Positions 32,940 through 43,534 of a DNA stretch of 64,000 bases are shown piece by piece. Below the pieces are notes generated by a model. The model was not told the origin of the DNA. It was given only the letters and a program-made list of their open reading frames with translations, and ran no database searches. The translations under genes were made by a program, and so were the position numbers. The DNA comes from an uncultured Candidatus Melainabacteria bacterium (GTDB lineage Bacteria; Cyanobacteriota; Vampirovibrionia; Gastranaerophilales; Gastranaerophilaceae), in NCBI GenBank assembly GCA_934726055.1, contig CAKVCZ010000005.1:62001-126000 (forward strand). Direction: 5' to 3'. The stretch's first letter is position 1; each line of letters begins with the position of its first letter.

Positions 32940-35489
32940 TTATATTAGTTTTGTTTGTTCAGCAGCTACATCATTTTCTGAAGTTGAAGCTCCATCTTGA
33001 GGTTTTGCTTTATCAATTATAGAATCTTCTTCTTCTGGAGAAATAATTTTGTTTACTTGAACAACAGTATCATTATCAACCAGATTTTGGGCTCTTACAC
33101 CTGTTGCCGGACGACCTTGTTGAGAAATATCGCTGGCTTTGATTCTTGAAACAATACCATTCGCTGTAACTAACATAATATCATCGTGTTCTGAAACAAT
33201 TGTTAGAGCAACTAATCTGGACTCATTCGTTTTAAACTTAGTCGCAATTAAACCGATACCACCTCTGTTTTGACCTCTAAATTCTGATAATTTTGTACGT
33301 TTACCAAAACCGTCAGATGTTACAACAAGTAAGTCGGCATCGTAATTTTGAGGAACGATATCGCATCCGATAATTTCATCACCGGTTCTCAATTTCATTG
33401 ATGTAACTCCTCTTGCACTTCTGCCTAAAGGTCTTAAATCTTCAATTGAAAATCTTATTGCCATACCGCATTTTGTACCGATGATAATTTCATCTTTTGC
33501 ATTTGCAAGTTTAACCCAGTTTAATTCATCGTTTTCTTCTAAACTGATTGCAATAATGCCGTTACGACGAATATTGGCAAAATTATCAAGTTCAATTCTC
33601 TTTATATAACCTGATTTTGTTAACATAATTAGGTTAGCATCGTGAGAGAAGTTACTTACAGGTACAACCGCCGTAATTCTTTCATCTTGAGCAATCGGAA
33701 GCACGTTTACAATAGGTAAACCTTTTGCTTGACGTTGACCTTCAGGGAAGTCATAAACGTTTAAGCTATAAACAGTACCTTTAGAGGAGAAGAACAACAC
33801 TTTGTCATGCATCATTGCAGTAAAGAAATGTTGAATATCATCATCATCTTTTGTTTTCATTCCTGATTTTCCGCGTGTTGCACGATTCTGTCTTTCAAAT
33901 GTATCAAGAGAAATACGTTTTATGTATCCTTGATGAGTTATAAATACTGCCATCGGAGTATTTGGCGTTAAATCTTCAATACTCATTTCGCCTTGTTCAG
34001 CTATAATTTGAGTTTTTCTATCATCGCCGTATTTTTCTTTATCTTCAAGCAGTTCAGTTTTAATAATTGCTAAAACTTTATTTCTATCTGCCAAAATTGC
34101 TTCATATTCTGCAATTTTCTTAATTAATTCGTCATATTCTGCTTTGATTTTGTCTTGTTCTAAGCCTGTTAAACGTCTTAATTGCATTTCAAGAATAGCG
34201 TTTGCCTGATCAATATCTAAACCGAATTTGCTCATCAAACCTGTACGAGCATCTTCAGTTGTTTTTGAAGACTTAATCAATTCTATAACTTCATCTAATG
34301 ATTTTAGAGCAATAATTAAGCCTGCTAAAATATGAGCTCTTACTTTAGCTTTTTTCAAGTAGTAAATAGTTCTTCTTGTAACAACTTCTACCCTATGGGC
34401 AACGAATTCAGTTAAAACTTGGTGTAAGTTTAATAATCTTGGTTGATTATCACAAAGTGCAAGCATATTAACACCGAAAGTTGTTGCTAATTGAGTATAT
34501 TTAAACAAGTTGTTTTTAACTACTTCCGGTTTTGCATCACGTTTTAGTTCAATAACGATACGCATACCTTCTCTGTCAGATTCATCTCTGATATCAGAAA
34601 TACCAACAACACGTTGATCTTTAACTAATTCTGCAATTTTTAAAATTAAGTCAGATTTATTAACTTGATAAGGTATTTCAGTTATAACAATTGCAGTTCT
34701 TGCTTGACGCCCACCGCCACCTGCGATTTCTTCAAATGTTGAAACGGCTTGCATTTTAATAGAACCACGACCTGTTTCATAGGCTTGTTTAATTTCATTT
34801 AAACCAACAATAGTTGCTGCTGTTGGAAAATCCGGGCCTTTAATATGTTGCATTAACTCTGAAATTGTAATTTCAGGGTTGTCAATTAATGCAATTAACC
34901 CATCAACAATTTCATTTAAATTATGTGGAGGTATATTTGTTGCCATACCAACAGCAATACCTGAAGTACCGTTTAATAATAACATAGGTAATCTGCAAGG
35001 TAAAACAAGTGGTTCTTGTAATGAACCGTCAAAGTTTGGACCAAAGTCAACTGTTTCACAATCAATATCTGCAAGCATAGATTGTGTAATTTTATGCATT
35101 CTTGCTTCCGTATAACGCATTGCGGCTGCACCATCACCGTCAACAGAACCAAAGTTACCATGACCATCAACTGTAAGGTATCGTGTAGAAAAATCTTGTG
35201 CCATACGAACTAAGGCATCATACACAGAAGAATCACCGTGTGGGTGATATTTACCAAGAACTTCACCAACGATTCTTGCACATTTTCTAAACGGCTTATC
35301 CGGTGTCATTCCCAATTCGTTCATTGCAAACAAAATTCTTCTGTGAACGGGTTTTAATCCATCACGAACATCCGGTAGAGCACGTCCTACGATTACACTC
35401 ATTGCATAATCAATATATGATCGTTTCATTTCTTCTCTAATATTTACAGGAACTATATTTCCTTCTGAAAACATGTTTTGTTGAGTCAC
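32940..35489 (-). CDS. gyrA: DNA gyrase subunit A
   Basis: An 849-residue type IIA topoisomerase subunit, with the catalytic Tyr in 'AAMRYTEARM' near residue 123. The quinolone-resistance region reads 'KYHPHGDSSVYDALVRMAQ', so the Ser and Asp at the usual resistance positions are the susceptible type. Six beta-propeller repeats follow from about residue 500, and an acidic Glu/Asp tail ends the protein. The GyrA box 'GQRQAKGLP' is present near 569, which favours gyrase over topoisomerase IV. It is a single gene with a conserved promoter region of 78 bases shared with the TPR gene. Confidence 0.95.
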   Translation of the reverse strand: MTQQNMFSEGNIVPVNIREEMKRSYIDYAMSVIVGRALPDVRDGLKPVHRRILFAMNELGMTPDKPFRKCARIVGEVLGKYHPHGDSSVYDALVRMAQDFSTRYLTVDGHGNFGSVDGDGAAAMRYTEARMHKITQSMLADIDCETVDFGPNFDGSLQEPLVLPCRLPMLLLNGTSGIAVGMATNIPPHNLNEIVDGLIALIDNPEITISELMQHIKGPDFPTAATIVGLNEIKQAYETGRGSIKMQAVSTFEEIAGGGGRQARTAIVITEIPYQVNKSDLILKIAELVKDQRVVGISDIRDESDREGMRIVIELKRDAKPEVVKNNLFKYTQLATTFGVNMLALCDNQPRLLNLHQVLTEFVAHRVEVVTRRTIYYLKKAKVRAHILAGLIIALKSLDEVIELIKSSKTTEDARTGLMSKFGLDIDQANAILEMQLRRLTGLEQDKIKAEYDELIKKIAEYEAILADRNKVLAIIKTELLEDKEKYGDDRKTQIIAEQGEMSIEDLTPNTPMAVFITHQGYIKRISLDTFERQNRATRGKSGMKTKDDDDIQHFFTAMMHDKVLFFSSKGTVYSLNVYDFPEGQRQAKGLPIVNVLPIAQDERITAVVPVSNFSHDANLIMLTKSGYIKRIELDNFANIRRNGIIAISLEENDELNWVKLANAKDEIIIGTKCGMAIRFSIEDLRPLGRSARGVTSMKLRTGDEIIGCDIVPQNYDADLLVVTSDGFGKRTKLSEFRGQNRGGIGLIATKFKTNESRLVALTIVSEHDDIMLVTANGIVSRIKASDISQQGRPATGVRAQNLVDNDTVVQVNKIISPEEEDSIIDKAKPQDGASTSENDVAAEQTKLI

Positions 35490-35555
35490 TTATATTCTCC
35501 TTATCCCATGACTATATTTTAACATAAACAATTGTTTCATGTTCAGTTTTTGTAA

Positions 35556-35568
35556 TATAATTTAACTA
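35556..35568 (+). promoter_or_regulatory. -10 box abutting the TPR gene start codon (leaderless transcript)
   Basis: TATAAT at 35556-35561 ends six bases before the ATG at 35568, with TTGTTT 18 bases upstream at 35532-35537 as -35. There is no ribosome-binding site, so the mRNA should begin at or next to the ATG. Confidence 0.5.
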
Positions 35569-37334
35569 TGGACAATATAAATTTAGATGAAATTAATGAA
35601 TTAGTGGCTCAAAAAGATTTTTCTCAAGCAAAGATTAAGCTTGAAGATTTTTTGACAGAAAATGAGAAAAATGTTGAAGCTTTAAAGCTTTTGGGATTAT
35701 GCAATTTGAATTTGGAATTGTATGATGAAGGTCGTATAAATTTTGAAACTGTTGTAAAATATGCTCAGGATGATGCTTCAAGTTGGTTTTATTTAGCAAG
35801 CTGTTATGATAATTTAGAAGATTATACTTATGCTGAAAATGCTTACTTAAAGGTTATAGAATTAAGAGAAGAATATCTTGATGCATATAAGAGCTTAAGT
35901 GTAATTTATATGAAACAGCAACAATTTACAAAAGTCATTGATTTGATGGAAAAAGCCATACCATTTGCTCAGGATGATTTTAGAGTATATTTTATTATTG
36001 GTACTGCTTATATGGCAGAAAGAAAATTTGAAGAATGTGTTGAATATTTTGAAAAGGCTTTAGAGATAAAACCTGATCAATCTCAAATTTATAACAATTT
36101 GGGGACTGCCTATGTTACACTGCTTTGTTATGATAAAGCTTTAGAAAATTATCAAAAAGCTGCAGAATTAGATGAAACAAATTCTGTTACGTTTTTCAAT
36201 ATGGGTTCTATATTGCAGATGCAAGGAGAATATAAACAAGCTTGTGAGCAGTATCAAAGAGCCTATGATGTTGAACCTACTGATAATTACCTTGTAGCAC
36301 TTGCTTTATGTGAATTTAAAGGTAAATTTTATGATAAATCGGTTACTCATTACAAGATGTTAGCTGAAAAATATCCTGAAAAGGTTAATTTTAAATACAA
36401 TCAGGCATGTTGTTATGAAGCTCTTGGTGATATCCGCGGAGCAATTGATTTATTGGAAAAAGTTGTTGAGGTTACTCCAAAGGCTGTTATTATGTTACAA
36501 AAGCTTGCATCATTGTACTTAAAGCTTAACAAAGTCGAAGATGCAAAAAATGCATACGAAAAAATAGTAAGACAAGGTGCGGTTACACCTGAAATTTATT
36601 ATGAATATGCAATGTTGAGCATGAAAACAGGAGATTACGACGAAGCTGAAAAAATATTCAAAAAAGTTTTATCTTTAAATCCAAAATCTGCAATTACGCA
36701 CAAAGATTTAGGTATAATCTACTTAAATAAGCGTTTATTTGATTATGCAAAAGATGAATTTGAAACAGCATACAAATTAGAACCTGAAAACAAGGATATT
36801 ATTTTTGAATATGCGAATTATATGCATGCAACAAGCGATTTTCAAAATGCTGAAGAAATGTATAAAAAAGCATTGGATATGTCACCGGAGGATGCAAATT
36901 TCTTGACTTTTGCAGCAAAAAATAAAATGGCTTTAAATGATAATCCTGCTGCATATTCCATGTTATTAAAAGCTTTAGCAAAAGCTCCAACAAGTGATTT
37001 TATACTTTTCTTGCTTGGAAAAGCAGCCTATATGTGCAAGGATTATGATAATGCAAAATTATATTTGGTAAAAGCTTATGAAGTTGTTCCAAATGATGAA
37101 ATAGAAAATATTTTAGCTTTATGCTATTTCAACATGGGTAATTTCCAACAAGCAAATCAGTTATTTTTAAAATTACTAACAGCAAATCCAAATAATACAA
37201 TGCTATTGTTGAACAGTGCAAAATGTTATGAGCAAATAGGAGATAAAGATAAGGCTTTAGAACAATTGGAAAAGGCTGTTGAAATATTTCCAGATTTTGA
37301 AGAAGCTCATGAAATGATAAGAAACTTATCGTAG
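35568..37334 (+). CDS. TPR repeat protein, cytoplasmic
   Basis: A 588-residue protein made almost wholly of TPR units, about sixteen of them from residue 5 to the end, with the usual W/L-G-Y-A-P positions ('SQIYNNLGTAYVTLLCYDKA', 'AITHKDLGIIYLNKRLFDYA'). It has no signal peptide or membrane segment, so it is a soluble scaffold. TPR arrays bind other proteins; the partner is unknown. It is divergent from gyrA and convergent with a prepilin gene. Confidence 0.85.
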   Translation: MDNINLDEINELVAQKDFSQAKIKLEDFLTENEKNVEALKLLGLCNLNLELYDEGRINFETVVKYAQDDASSWFYLASCYDNLEDYTYAENAYLKVIELREEYLDAYKSLSVIYMKQQQFTKVIDLMEKAIPFAQDDFRVYFIIGTAYMAERKFEECVEYFEKALEIKPDQSQIYNNLGTAYVTLLCYDKALENYQKAAELDETNSVTFFNMGSILQMQGEYKQACEQYQRAYDVEPTDNYLVALALCEFKGKFYDKSVTHYKMLAEKYPEKVNFKYNQACCYEALGDIRGAIDLLEKVVEVTPKAVIMLQKLASLYLKLNKVEDAKNAYEKIVRQGAVTPEIYYEYAMLSMKTGDYDEAEKIFKKVLSLNPKSAITHKDLGIIYLNKRLFDYAKDEFETAYKLEPENKDIIFEYANYMHATSDFQNAEEMYKKALDMSPEDANFLTFAAKNKMALNDNPAAYSMLLKALAKAPTSDFILFLLGKAAYMCKDYDNAKLYLVKAYEVVPNDEIENILALCYFNMGNFQQANQLFLKLLTANPNNTMLLLNSAKCYEQIGDKDKALEQLEKAVEIFPDFEEAHEMIRNLS

Positions 37335-37371
37335 TTTTCTATAAGCTCTGGGGTTAAGCATATTCAATAGG

Positions 37372-38733
37372 TTATTTCACAAAGAAACTTGGTTTGTTTA
37401 TAAATACCTTACAATTTGTTCCGCCATTTTTTCCGATACAATCTGATATTGGTTGATAACTTGATGTTGGGCATAGATTAGAATAATCTACATAGCTACC
37501 GAATGCACTGATTGTATATGTAGAATATACTCCTGCTGTATTTGCGTAGCATTGAGCATAAACAAGCGGTATTGAGGCATATTTTCCGCCCCAGCTTGAA
37601 GGAGAAGAGTATTTAGTTGTTCCCGGAGCTTTATATAGAACTTTTGCCATTAACAGTTCTTGAGGAAAGCCTGATTCATAATCAGGACGTACCGCTCCAT
37701 CACGATATACTCTAAATAGAAATACATCCTCATTTAATTCGTCAGGTGCACTCATTTTATCATCCGCATTTGCCATTTTACCATTAATGTCAACATAAAC
37801 GTTAAAGTAGTCTTTTGAATGAGTCCAAAAATCTTTGTAATAATATGCAGCTTTAATCTCGTCTGTTAATGTACCGGTATCATAGGCTTTTAAGTATTTG
37901 TTGAGCCTTTGTAATCTAGTTTCATTTGTTGTAAAATCAAAAGCTGACCATTGACCGTATCTTTGTGTCCAAGGTCCAAAATATCCATCATCACCTGCAT
38001 AATCGCCCTCTGCTTCATAATTGTTCACAGGATTTTTAGGCGAATATGTAAAAGTAGATGCTTCATAAGTGTCATTAAATGAATGCAACATTTTTCCAAA
38101 ATAGTAAACTTGACCGTTAGGTAAATATAAAGATGGTGTATATGAACTAAAAGCAGTTGGTTGTTCATAATCACTGTTATCTTCACCTGTTCCGTAATCA
38201 GTTCCTAAGTCTTTGTCATTAATTAGAGAACCATGCGTATTGTCATCCAGTGTTGTTGCACAATTGATGTTATGTGCAGCCAAATTGTATGCGGAAGCCA
38301 GCCTTTGACACAAGCCATCTTGAAGATGTAAAAAAGTTGATGCATTACTTGTGGAGTAAGATGTAATACTGATATTTGGATCCGCAGGATTACCGCTACT
38401 GTTTTTGGCAGATCTTGAAACAACTTTTGGTAATTGAGAATTCATTCCCGGATATTTATTGTAATCGGAAATGCTGCATGTTGTACCTGTTCTGCTTATA
38501 GGACATGTGCCAGCATCGGTAGTAAAGTCAATATGTCCTTCAGCAACTATGTCCATTGCTGCTTTTTGGAGTTGTTCATAGGCAGAATATACTGCTATTT
38601 TTTTCATGTATTCAGCTTTTGGTTTTGACAACCCAAAACTTGCCACTGAAACAACACCGATAATGAAAAATATCATCATTATTTCAATTAAAGAAACTGC
38701 TGCAATATTTTTATTTTTTAAATTAAATACCAC
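37372..38733 (-). CDS. Large prepilin-like protein
   Basis: A 453-residue protein with a class III prepilin signal: a short basic leader, then 'VSLIEIMMIFFIIGVVSV' with Glu at +5. The residue before the cut is Ala, as in the other prepilins of this window. The large C-terminal part (about 40-453) is Tyr-, Asp- and Thr-rich, with several Cys, and may be a minor pilin tip or adhesin. Its start overlaps the end of the DUF3326 gene by 11 bases, so both are probably translated from one mRNA. Confidence 0.75.
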   Translation of the reverse strand: MVFNLKNKNIAAVSLIEIMMIFFIIGVVSVASFGLSKPKAEYMKKIAVYSAYEQLQKAAMDIVAEGHIDFTTDAGTCPISRTGTTCSISDYNKYPGMNSQLPKVVSRSAKNSSGNPADPNISITSYSTSNASTFLHLQDGLCQRLASAYNLAAHNINCATTLDDNTHGSLINDKDLGTDYGTGEDNSDYEQPTAFSSYTPSLYLPNGQVYYFGKMLHSFNDTYEASTFTYSPKNPVNNYEAEGDYAGDDGYFGPWTQRYGQWSAFDFTTNETRLQRLNKYLKAYDTGTLTDEIKAAYYYKDFWTHSKDYFNVYVDINGKMANADDKMSAPDELNEDVFLFRVYRDGAVRPDYESGFPQELLMAKVLYKAPGTTKYSSPSSWGGKYASIPLVYAQCYANTAGVYSTYTISAFGSYVDYSNLCPTSSYQPISDCIGKNGGTNCKVFINKPSFFVK

Positions 38734-39715
38734 GTTTTATCAACTCCAGACATTTTTCATATGTATCTACTGTATATATACCACAAGTTTTGTTTATTGA
38801 CTCATTTGTAACATTAAGAAGAGTAACATTTTCTTTAATAGCATACACTTTTATTCCACGTTTTATTGCTTCAAAAACGGGTATTGAACCTAAACAATTG
38901 TGTGGCATAACAAGATAATCAACATTTTCTATTGATATATCAAAATCTTCTTCATTTTCTTTTTTTAATTTTGGTGCATTCATTAAACCCAGCAATATAC
39001 AGGGTAAGAATGTCGGAGTTATATATTCTGCCGCAGCTTTTGGATTAACTATTTTTGAGGTTATTTCGTGATCACAAAAAGCAGGTGAGTGAACGCATGG
39101 AACATTTAATTCCTTTGTTATGTAGTGCGAAATAATTGCTTCTACTCCACCAACAGGATCAACACCTTCTCCGTTTTCATAGTCCTCGTTTAAATTATCG
39201 TCTGCAAATAAACAAACAACTCCAATGGCATCACATCCATTTTTAACCAGTTCTTTTGCACTATTTAAAAGAGTTTGGATGTTATTAATACGCCCTGTGG
39301 AAATTCCGCTATCATCTATGTAAAATTCAACCCCAACATCTTCTTCTGTTATAGTATAATCTAAGATTTCAACACCATAAACAGTTTGAACCGCACACAT
39401 TGTGTTAATATGTATGTTTAAAACATCTTTTGGAATACTTTTATCAAAAACTATTCCAACTTTGTTATTTTTACTTTCTTTTAATTTTAAATTTCCTTTA
39501 AATAATTCATCAATTGCGTATCCTTCAACGTAAAGCATTTTTTCGTTAATTCCTGAAAAACATCCGGCATTAACAACATTTGGATTTACAATAAGTTTGC
39601 CAAATTGAGTAAATTCCCGTGCGAAATTGCTGGCATCACCTGCGTATCCGCCAATAGATGCACCAACTCCGGTTGGTACAATGAAAACTCCTAATTTTTC
39701 TTCTTTGTATGTCAT
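38723..39715 (-). CDS. DUF3326 family protein
   Basis: A 330-residue soluble protein of the DUF3326 family, known in cyanobacteria and plants, with 'VPTGVGASIGGYAGDASNFA' near residue 10, 'GCDAIGVVCLFADD' near 180, and 'VPCVHSPAFCDHE' near 222. The function is not established. I chose ATG 39715, since a longer frame to 39754 runs through the terminator of the preceding gene. It overlaps the prepilin start by 11 bases. Confidence 0.85.
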   Translation of the reverse strand: MTYKEEKLGVFIVPTGVGASIGGYAGDASNFAREFTQFGKLIVNPNVVNAGCFSGINEKMLYVEGYAIDELFKGNLKLKESKNNKVGIVFDKSIPKDVLNIHINTMCAVQTVYGVEILDYTITEEDVGVEFYIDDSGISTGRINNIQTLLNSAKELVKNGCDAIGVVCLFADDNLNEDYENGEGVDPVGGVEAIISHYITKELNVPCVHSPAFCDHEITSKIVNPKAAAEYITPTFLPCILLGLMNAPKLKKENEEDFDISIENVDYLVMPHNCLGSIPVFEAIKRGIKVYAIKENVTLLNVTNESINKTCGIYTVDTYEKCLELIKRGI

Positions 39716-39731
39716 AATGCCTATTATAAAT

Positions 39732-39759
39732 AAAAAATGAGGTAAAAGCCTCATTTTTT
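39732..39759 (-). terminator. Terminator after the coiled-coil gene
   Basis: AAAAAATGAGG pairs with CCTCATTTTTT around GTAAAA-like loop bases. It ends the transcript of the gene at 39787-40155 and lies just before the DUF3326 start. Confidence 0.8.
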
Positions 39760-39786
39760 ATCAGTATTTTTATTATTGATTTTTTA

Positions 39787-40155
39787 CTATTGTGCTCCGT
39801 ATGTATGTGATTTTTGAATGTTAGATTGTAATGCTGTTTGCCAAGAATCAATATATCCTTTTAACATAGATATTTCTGTTTCACAATCGCTTTTTTGTTG
39901 TTCAAGTTCTTCTTCCCAAGCTTCAATTTCAGCTAAGTCGTCTTTGTAAGATTCTTTAAGAGCTTCTACATCATTATCATAGTTTGGATCATCCTTATTT
40001 AATTCAGCTTTAGATTGAGTATAATCATCCGATGCAGCATGACTTTTTCTTTGTTCTACAAGAAGCTTTTGCGAAATCTCAGCCAACTGAGATTCTTTGT
40101 CTGTTTTCTGCATCTTATATGCTAAAAGCATTGTTTGAATTCCTACGTATGCCAT
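39787..40155 (-). CDS. Coiled-coil protein of unknown function
   Basis: A 122-residue protein rich in Glu, Lys and Gln, with helices at about 15-50 and 60-110 that form a coiled-coil hairpin. It opens with a small hydrophobic segment ('MAYVGIQTMLLAYKMQ') too short for a membrane helix. It could be a secreted WXG-like or filament-type helical protein, but nothing near supports that. A promoter and terminator of its own frame it. I do not recognise the family. Confidence 0.6.
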   Translation of the reverse strand: MAYVGIQTMLLAYKMQKTDKESQLAEISQKLLVEQRKSHAASDDYTQSKAELNKDDPNYDNDVEALKESYKDDLAEIEAWEEELEQQKSDCETEISMLKGYIDSWQTALQSNIQKSHTYGAQ

Positions 40156-40339
40156 AATGCACCTCTAACTTTTCTTACACATTAAAACTTACACTATTAT
40201 AAAAAATTTTTGAACAGGTCGATTTCAATTTTTAACTTTTTTGTTACAATACTTAATATAACATGTAAATTAACCAATTGTCTATGTAAATATCTTCATG
40301 CTTGTATTAAAATTTTAATATAAATTAGAGGTAAGTTTT

Positions 40340-42562
40340 ATGAATAAATCCAATTTAGAATCACAAGATATCGAAGAATTATCTACCGTGTATGAAAACG
40401 AATATAGTAATCGTTTAAAAAAACTGTTAATAATGGCAATAAGTGATATTATCTTATTAATAGTCTTAATTTTTATGGCTTGTAACAGTGCCATGGCAGA
40501 TGATTTTAAGACTTATTATGATAATGCTCAAAACTTTTTAAATTCATCTCAATATACAAATGCTATTACTGAATTTAAAAAAGCTTTAAGAATTAATTAT
40601 ATGGATAATTCAGCAAGAATAGGGCTTATAAATTCTTATCTTGCACGTGGTGCATATTATGCAAATACAAATAATGATTATGAAAAAGCTGCAAATGATT
40701 TTCGTTCTGCATTATTTTATCTAAAAATATATCCTGAAGATAAGGATGTAGCAATTTCAGCAGGAGCAATTCAGACAACAACTGACAATTTGGAAAATTG
40801 TATAAAGGCTCTAAATCAATCAAAAGCTCCCCAAGAACGATATAATAGAGCGGTATTTTTAAGAAAAAGCGGTGATTTGCCTGCTGCTGCTTATGAATTT
40901 ATTTCTGCGGCTCAGTCAAATGATAAAAACATTCAAAAAAATGCCTTTTTACATGTCGGCGATATAATGGCTGTTCTTAATAACAGTTCAAAAGCTGCTT
41001 CTTATTACCAAAAATCTGTTGCACTTGACCCTGATAATGCAACTTTAAGATTAAAATATGCAAGAACATTGGATAAACTTGGAAAAGAAAATCTTGCAGT
41101 TAAAGAATACAATGAAATTCTTGCAAGAGGTTCTGAAAATGCGGAAGTTTTGCAGGCTCTTGAAAAAATATATATCAAAAAGCTTGTATCTGAACCAAAC
41201 AGTGCAGAACTTAATTCCAATTTGGGTGCAATTTTGCAAAAGCAAAAAAAATATGATGCGGCTCTAACTTACTATAAAACAGCGGAATCATTGGATTCTG
41301 GCAATATAACAACCAGATTAAATATTGGTACATTGTATCAGCAAATGAAAGATTATAATAATGCCCTTTCTGCATATAATTCTGTAATTGCATTATATCC
41401 AAACAATTTTGAAGCAAATTTGTATCGAGCAAAAGTTTTAGCAGAATTGGGTGAAGATAAAGAGGCAACAAAAGCTTTTCAAAAAACTTTAAGCATTGAT
41501 CCTACTTCGGTTGTTGCAAAAAGGGAGTTATTTACAGTGTTGAAAAAAACTATGACTCCAACTGAGATGATAAAGTACTTGAGTAATGATGCTGCTGTTG
41601 ATAAATCAACGATTACTGCTTTATATGAATATGCAAAAGAATTACATACTCAAAATAAATTAGATGATGCAATTGCTTGTTACAATGAAGTTTTAAAACA
41701 TGAATCCAATAATCCTGAAATATATGCAAATCTTGCTATTGCGTATGTAAACAATAAAGATTATGCAAATGCACAAAAAATTGTTAACGGGGTAAAAAAT
41801 AGATTTTCTACAGATAAATCAATAAAAGATGCTACTGAACTTGTTTATCAAACAGTAAACAATAAAAAATATGAGGATGCAAACAGATATTTTTCAAATA
41901 GTGAATATCAAAATGCCTTGAATATTTATTTAACTATTTATCCTGCACCAAAGGATGTTTTAATCGCAATTGCAGCTTGTTACAAAGGTTTAGACAAGAT
42001 AGATAAAGCAATAGAATATTATAAAAAAGCTTATAATATGGACAAAAAAGATTCTGAAATTGCGTATTATTTAGGTGTATTGTATGCAGAAAAAGAGGCT
42101 TGGTCTTCTGCAAAAATATATCTTCAAGAAAGTATAAAATTAGATCCAAAAAATAATAACGCAAAGGATTTACTATCTACTGTTGTAGAACAAAATAATT
42201 TGAATTTAATAAATAAAGTCATAAGTTATTATAATGAAAAGAATTATGAGCAAGCTTTAAAATTGATAAGTCAAATATTAACGGAAGATTCAAATAATGC
42301 CTACGCTTATTATTATCGAGGATTGATATATGATGCTCAGGAAAAACCATTGCAAGCAATTCCTGAGTATAAAAAAGCAGTACAACACAATCCGGAATTA
42401 ATAATTTCCGATTATTTAATTGCAACCGCTTATGATTCTTTAGGTCAATATTCTAATGCATATAATTATTATAAAAAATTTGTAAATATATCAAAGACAA
42501 ATGATGATTATAAAAAATATGCACAAACAAGATTGGCAGATTTAAAAAATTTCGCGAATTAA
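40340..42562 (+). CDS. Membrane-anchored TPR repeat protein
   Basis: A 740-residue protein with a 30-residue cytoplasmic start, one membrane segment (about 31-48) and a long external array of about seventeen TPR units ('KAASYYQKSVALDPDNATLR', 'AIEYYKKAYNMDKKDSEIAY'). It resembles BamD/PilF-type scaffold proteins only in general layout. It is followed three bases later by dusB. Ribosome-binding site GAGGT lies at 40328-40332. Confidence 0.85.
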   Translation: MNKSNLESQDIEELSTVYENEYSNRLKKLLIMAISDIILLIVLIFMACNSAMADDFKTYYDNAQNFLNSSQYTNAITEFKKALRINYMDNSARIGLINSYLARGAYYANTNNDYEKAANDFRSALFYLKIYPEDKDVAISAGAIQTTTDNLENCIKALNQSKAPQERYNRAVFLRKSGDLPAAAYEFISAAQSNDKNIQKNAFLHVGDIMAVLNNSSKAASYYQKSVALDPDNATLRLKYARTLDKLGKENLAVKEYNEILARGSENAEVLQALEKIYIKKLVSEPNSAELNSNLGAILQKQKKYDAALTYYKTAESLDSGNITTRLNIGTLYQQMKDYNNALSAYNSVIALYPNNFEANLYRAKVLAELGEDKEATKAFQKTLSIDPTSVVAKRELFTVLKKTMTPTEMIKYLSNDAAVDKSTITALYEYAKELHTQNKLDDAIACYNEVLKHESNNPEIYANLAIAYVNNKDYANAQKIVNGVKNRFSTDKSIKDATELVYQTVNNKKYEDANRYFSNSEYQNALNIYLTIYPAPKDVLIAIAACYKGLDKIDKAIEYYKKAYNMDKKDSEIAYYLGVLYAEKEAWSSAKIYLQESIKLDPKNNNAKDLLSTVVEQNNLNLINKVISYYNEKNYEQALKLISQILTEDSNNAYAYYYRGLIYDAQEKPLQAIPEYKKAVQHNPELIISDYLIATAYDSLGQYSNAYNYYKKFVNISKTNDDYKKYAQTRLADLKNFAN

Positions 42563-42565
42563 AAA

Positions 42566-43534
42566 ATGAAAGATATAGATTTAAAATTTAAAAAGGTATC
42601 ATTAGCCCCGATGGCGGGTATTACAGATTTAGTTTTAAGAAATTTGGTTCGGGAATATTCTAAATCTTGTTTGTTGACAACAGAAATGATAAGTTCTGAA
42701 GGGCTTAAAAATGTCCATGATTGTAATATAATAAAAAAATCATCAACTGATTCTCCGATAGCATATCAAATTTCAGGACATAAGCCGGAATTAATGGCAC
42801 AAGCTGCAAAATTTTTAGAAGGTAGAGCCGACATAATTGATATAAACATGGGTTGTCCCGTAAAAAAAGTTGTGTGTGGAAATGATGGTTCAGCTTTAAT
42901 GAAAACTCCTGAACTTGCTCAAGATATTGTAAAGGCTGTTGATGAAGCTACGAGTATTCCGGTAAGTGTAAAATTCAGGCTTGGTTATACTGCAGATTCT
43001 ATGAATTTTGTTGAATTTGGGCAGATGATGCAAGAAGCCGGTGCAAAAATGATAACCATACATGCAAGAACCAGAGCTCAAATGTATTCCGGTAAAGCAG
43101 ATTGGGGAAAAATAAGGGATTTGAAAAGTGCCGTGGATATTCCAGTTTTTGCAAATGGAGATGTTGTATCAATTGAAACAGCAGAGAAATGCATGGAACA
43201 ATCCCAAGCAGACGGTATTGCTATTGGAAGAGGTGTTTTGGGGGATGTAACTTTGCCTTATAGAGTAGAACACTTTTTTGAAACTGGAGAAAGACTTTCT
43301 GTACCTTCTGTTGATGATAAACTGGATATGTTATTACGACACTTAGAGGCTGAAATTGATATGAGAGGTCTTGATGTTGGTATAAGATGTATTAGAAAAC
43401 TTTATGGGTATTACATTTCAGGTATAAGAAATGCTGCAAAATATAGGGCTGCACTTGTTCAGATTGATGATTACGGCGAAATGTTAAAAGCTATTGAGCA
43501 AATTAGACTTGAATCTCGCATGGTTCTTCAATAG
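42566..43534 (+). CDS. dusB: tRNA-dihydrouridine synthase
   Basis: A 322-residue FMN enzyme that reduces uridines in tRNA to dihydrouridine. It has 'APMAGITDLVLRNLV' near residue 14, the catalytic Cys in 'NMGCPVKKVVCGNDGSALM' near 91, and 'TIHARTRAQMYSGKADW' near 164. Length and the late 'GIRNAAKYRAAL' fit the DusB branch. It starts three bases after the TPR gene. Its last 32 bases overlap the 3' end of the convergent histidine kinase gene. Confidence 0.93.
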   Translation: MKDIDLKFKKVSLAPMAGITDLVLRNLVREYSKSCLLTTEMISSEGLKNVHDCNIIKKSSTDSPIAYQISGHKPELMAQAAKFLEGRADIIDINMGCPVKKVVCGNDGSALMKTPELAQDIVKAVDEATSIPVSVKFRLGYTADSMNFVEFGQMMQEAGAKMITIHARTRAQMYSGKADWGKIRDLKSAVDIPVFANGDVVSIETAEKCMEQSQADGIAIGRGVLGDVTLPYRVEHFFETGERLSVPSVDDKLDMLLRHLEAEIDMRGLDVGIRCIRKLYGYYISGIRNAAKYRAALVQIDDYGEMLKAIEQIRLESRMVLQ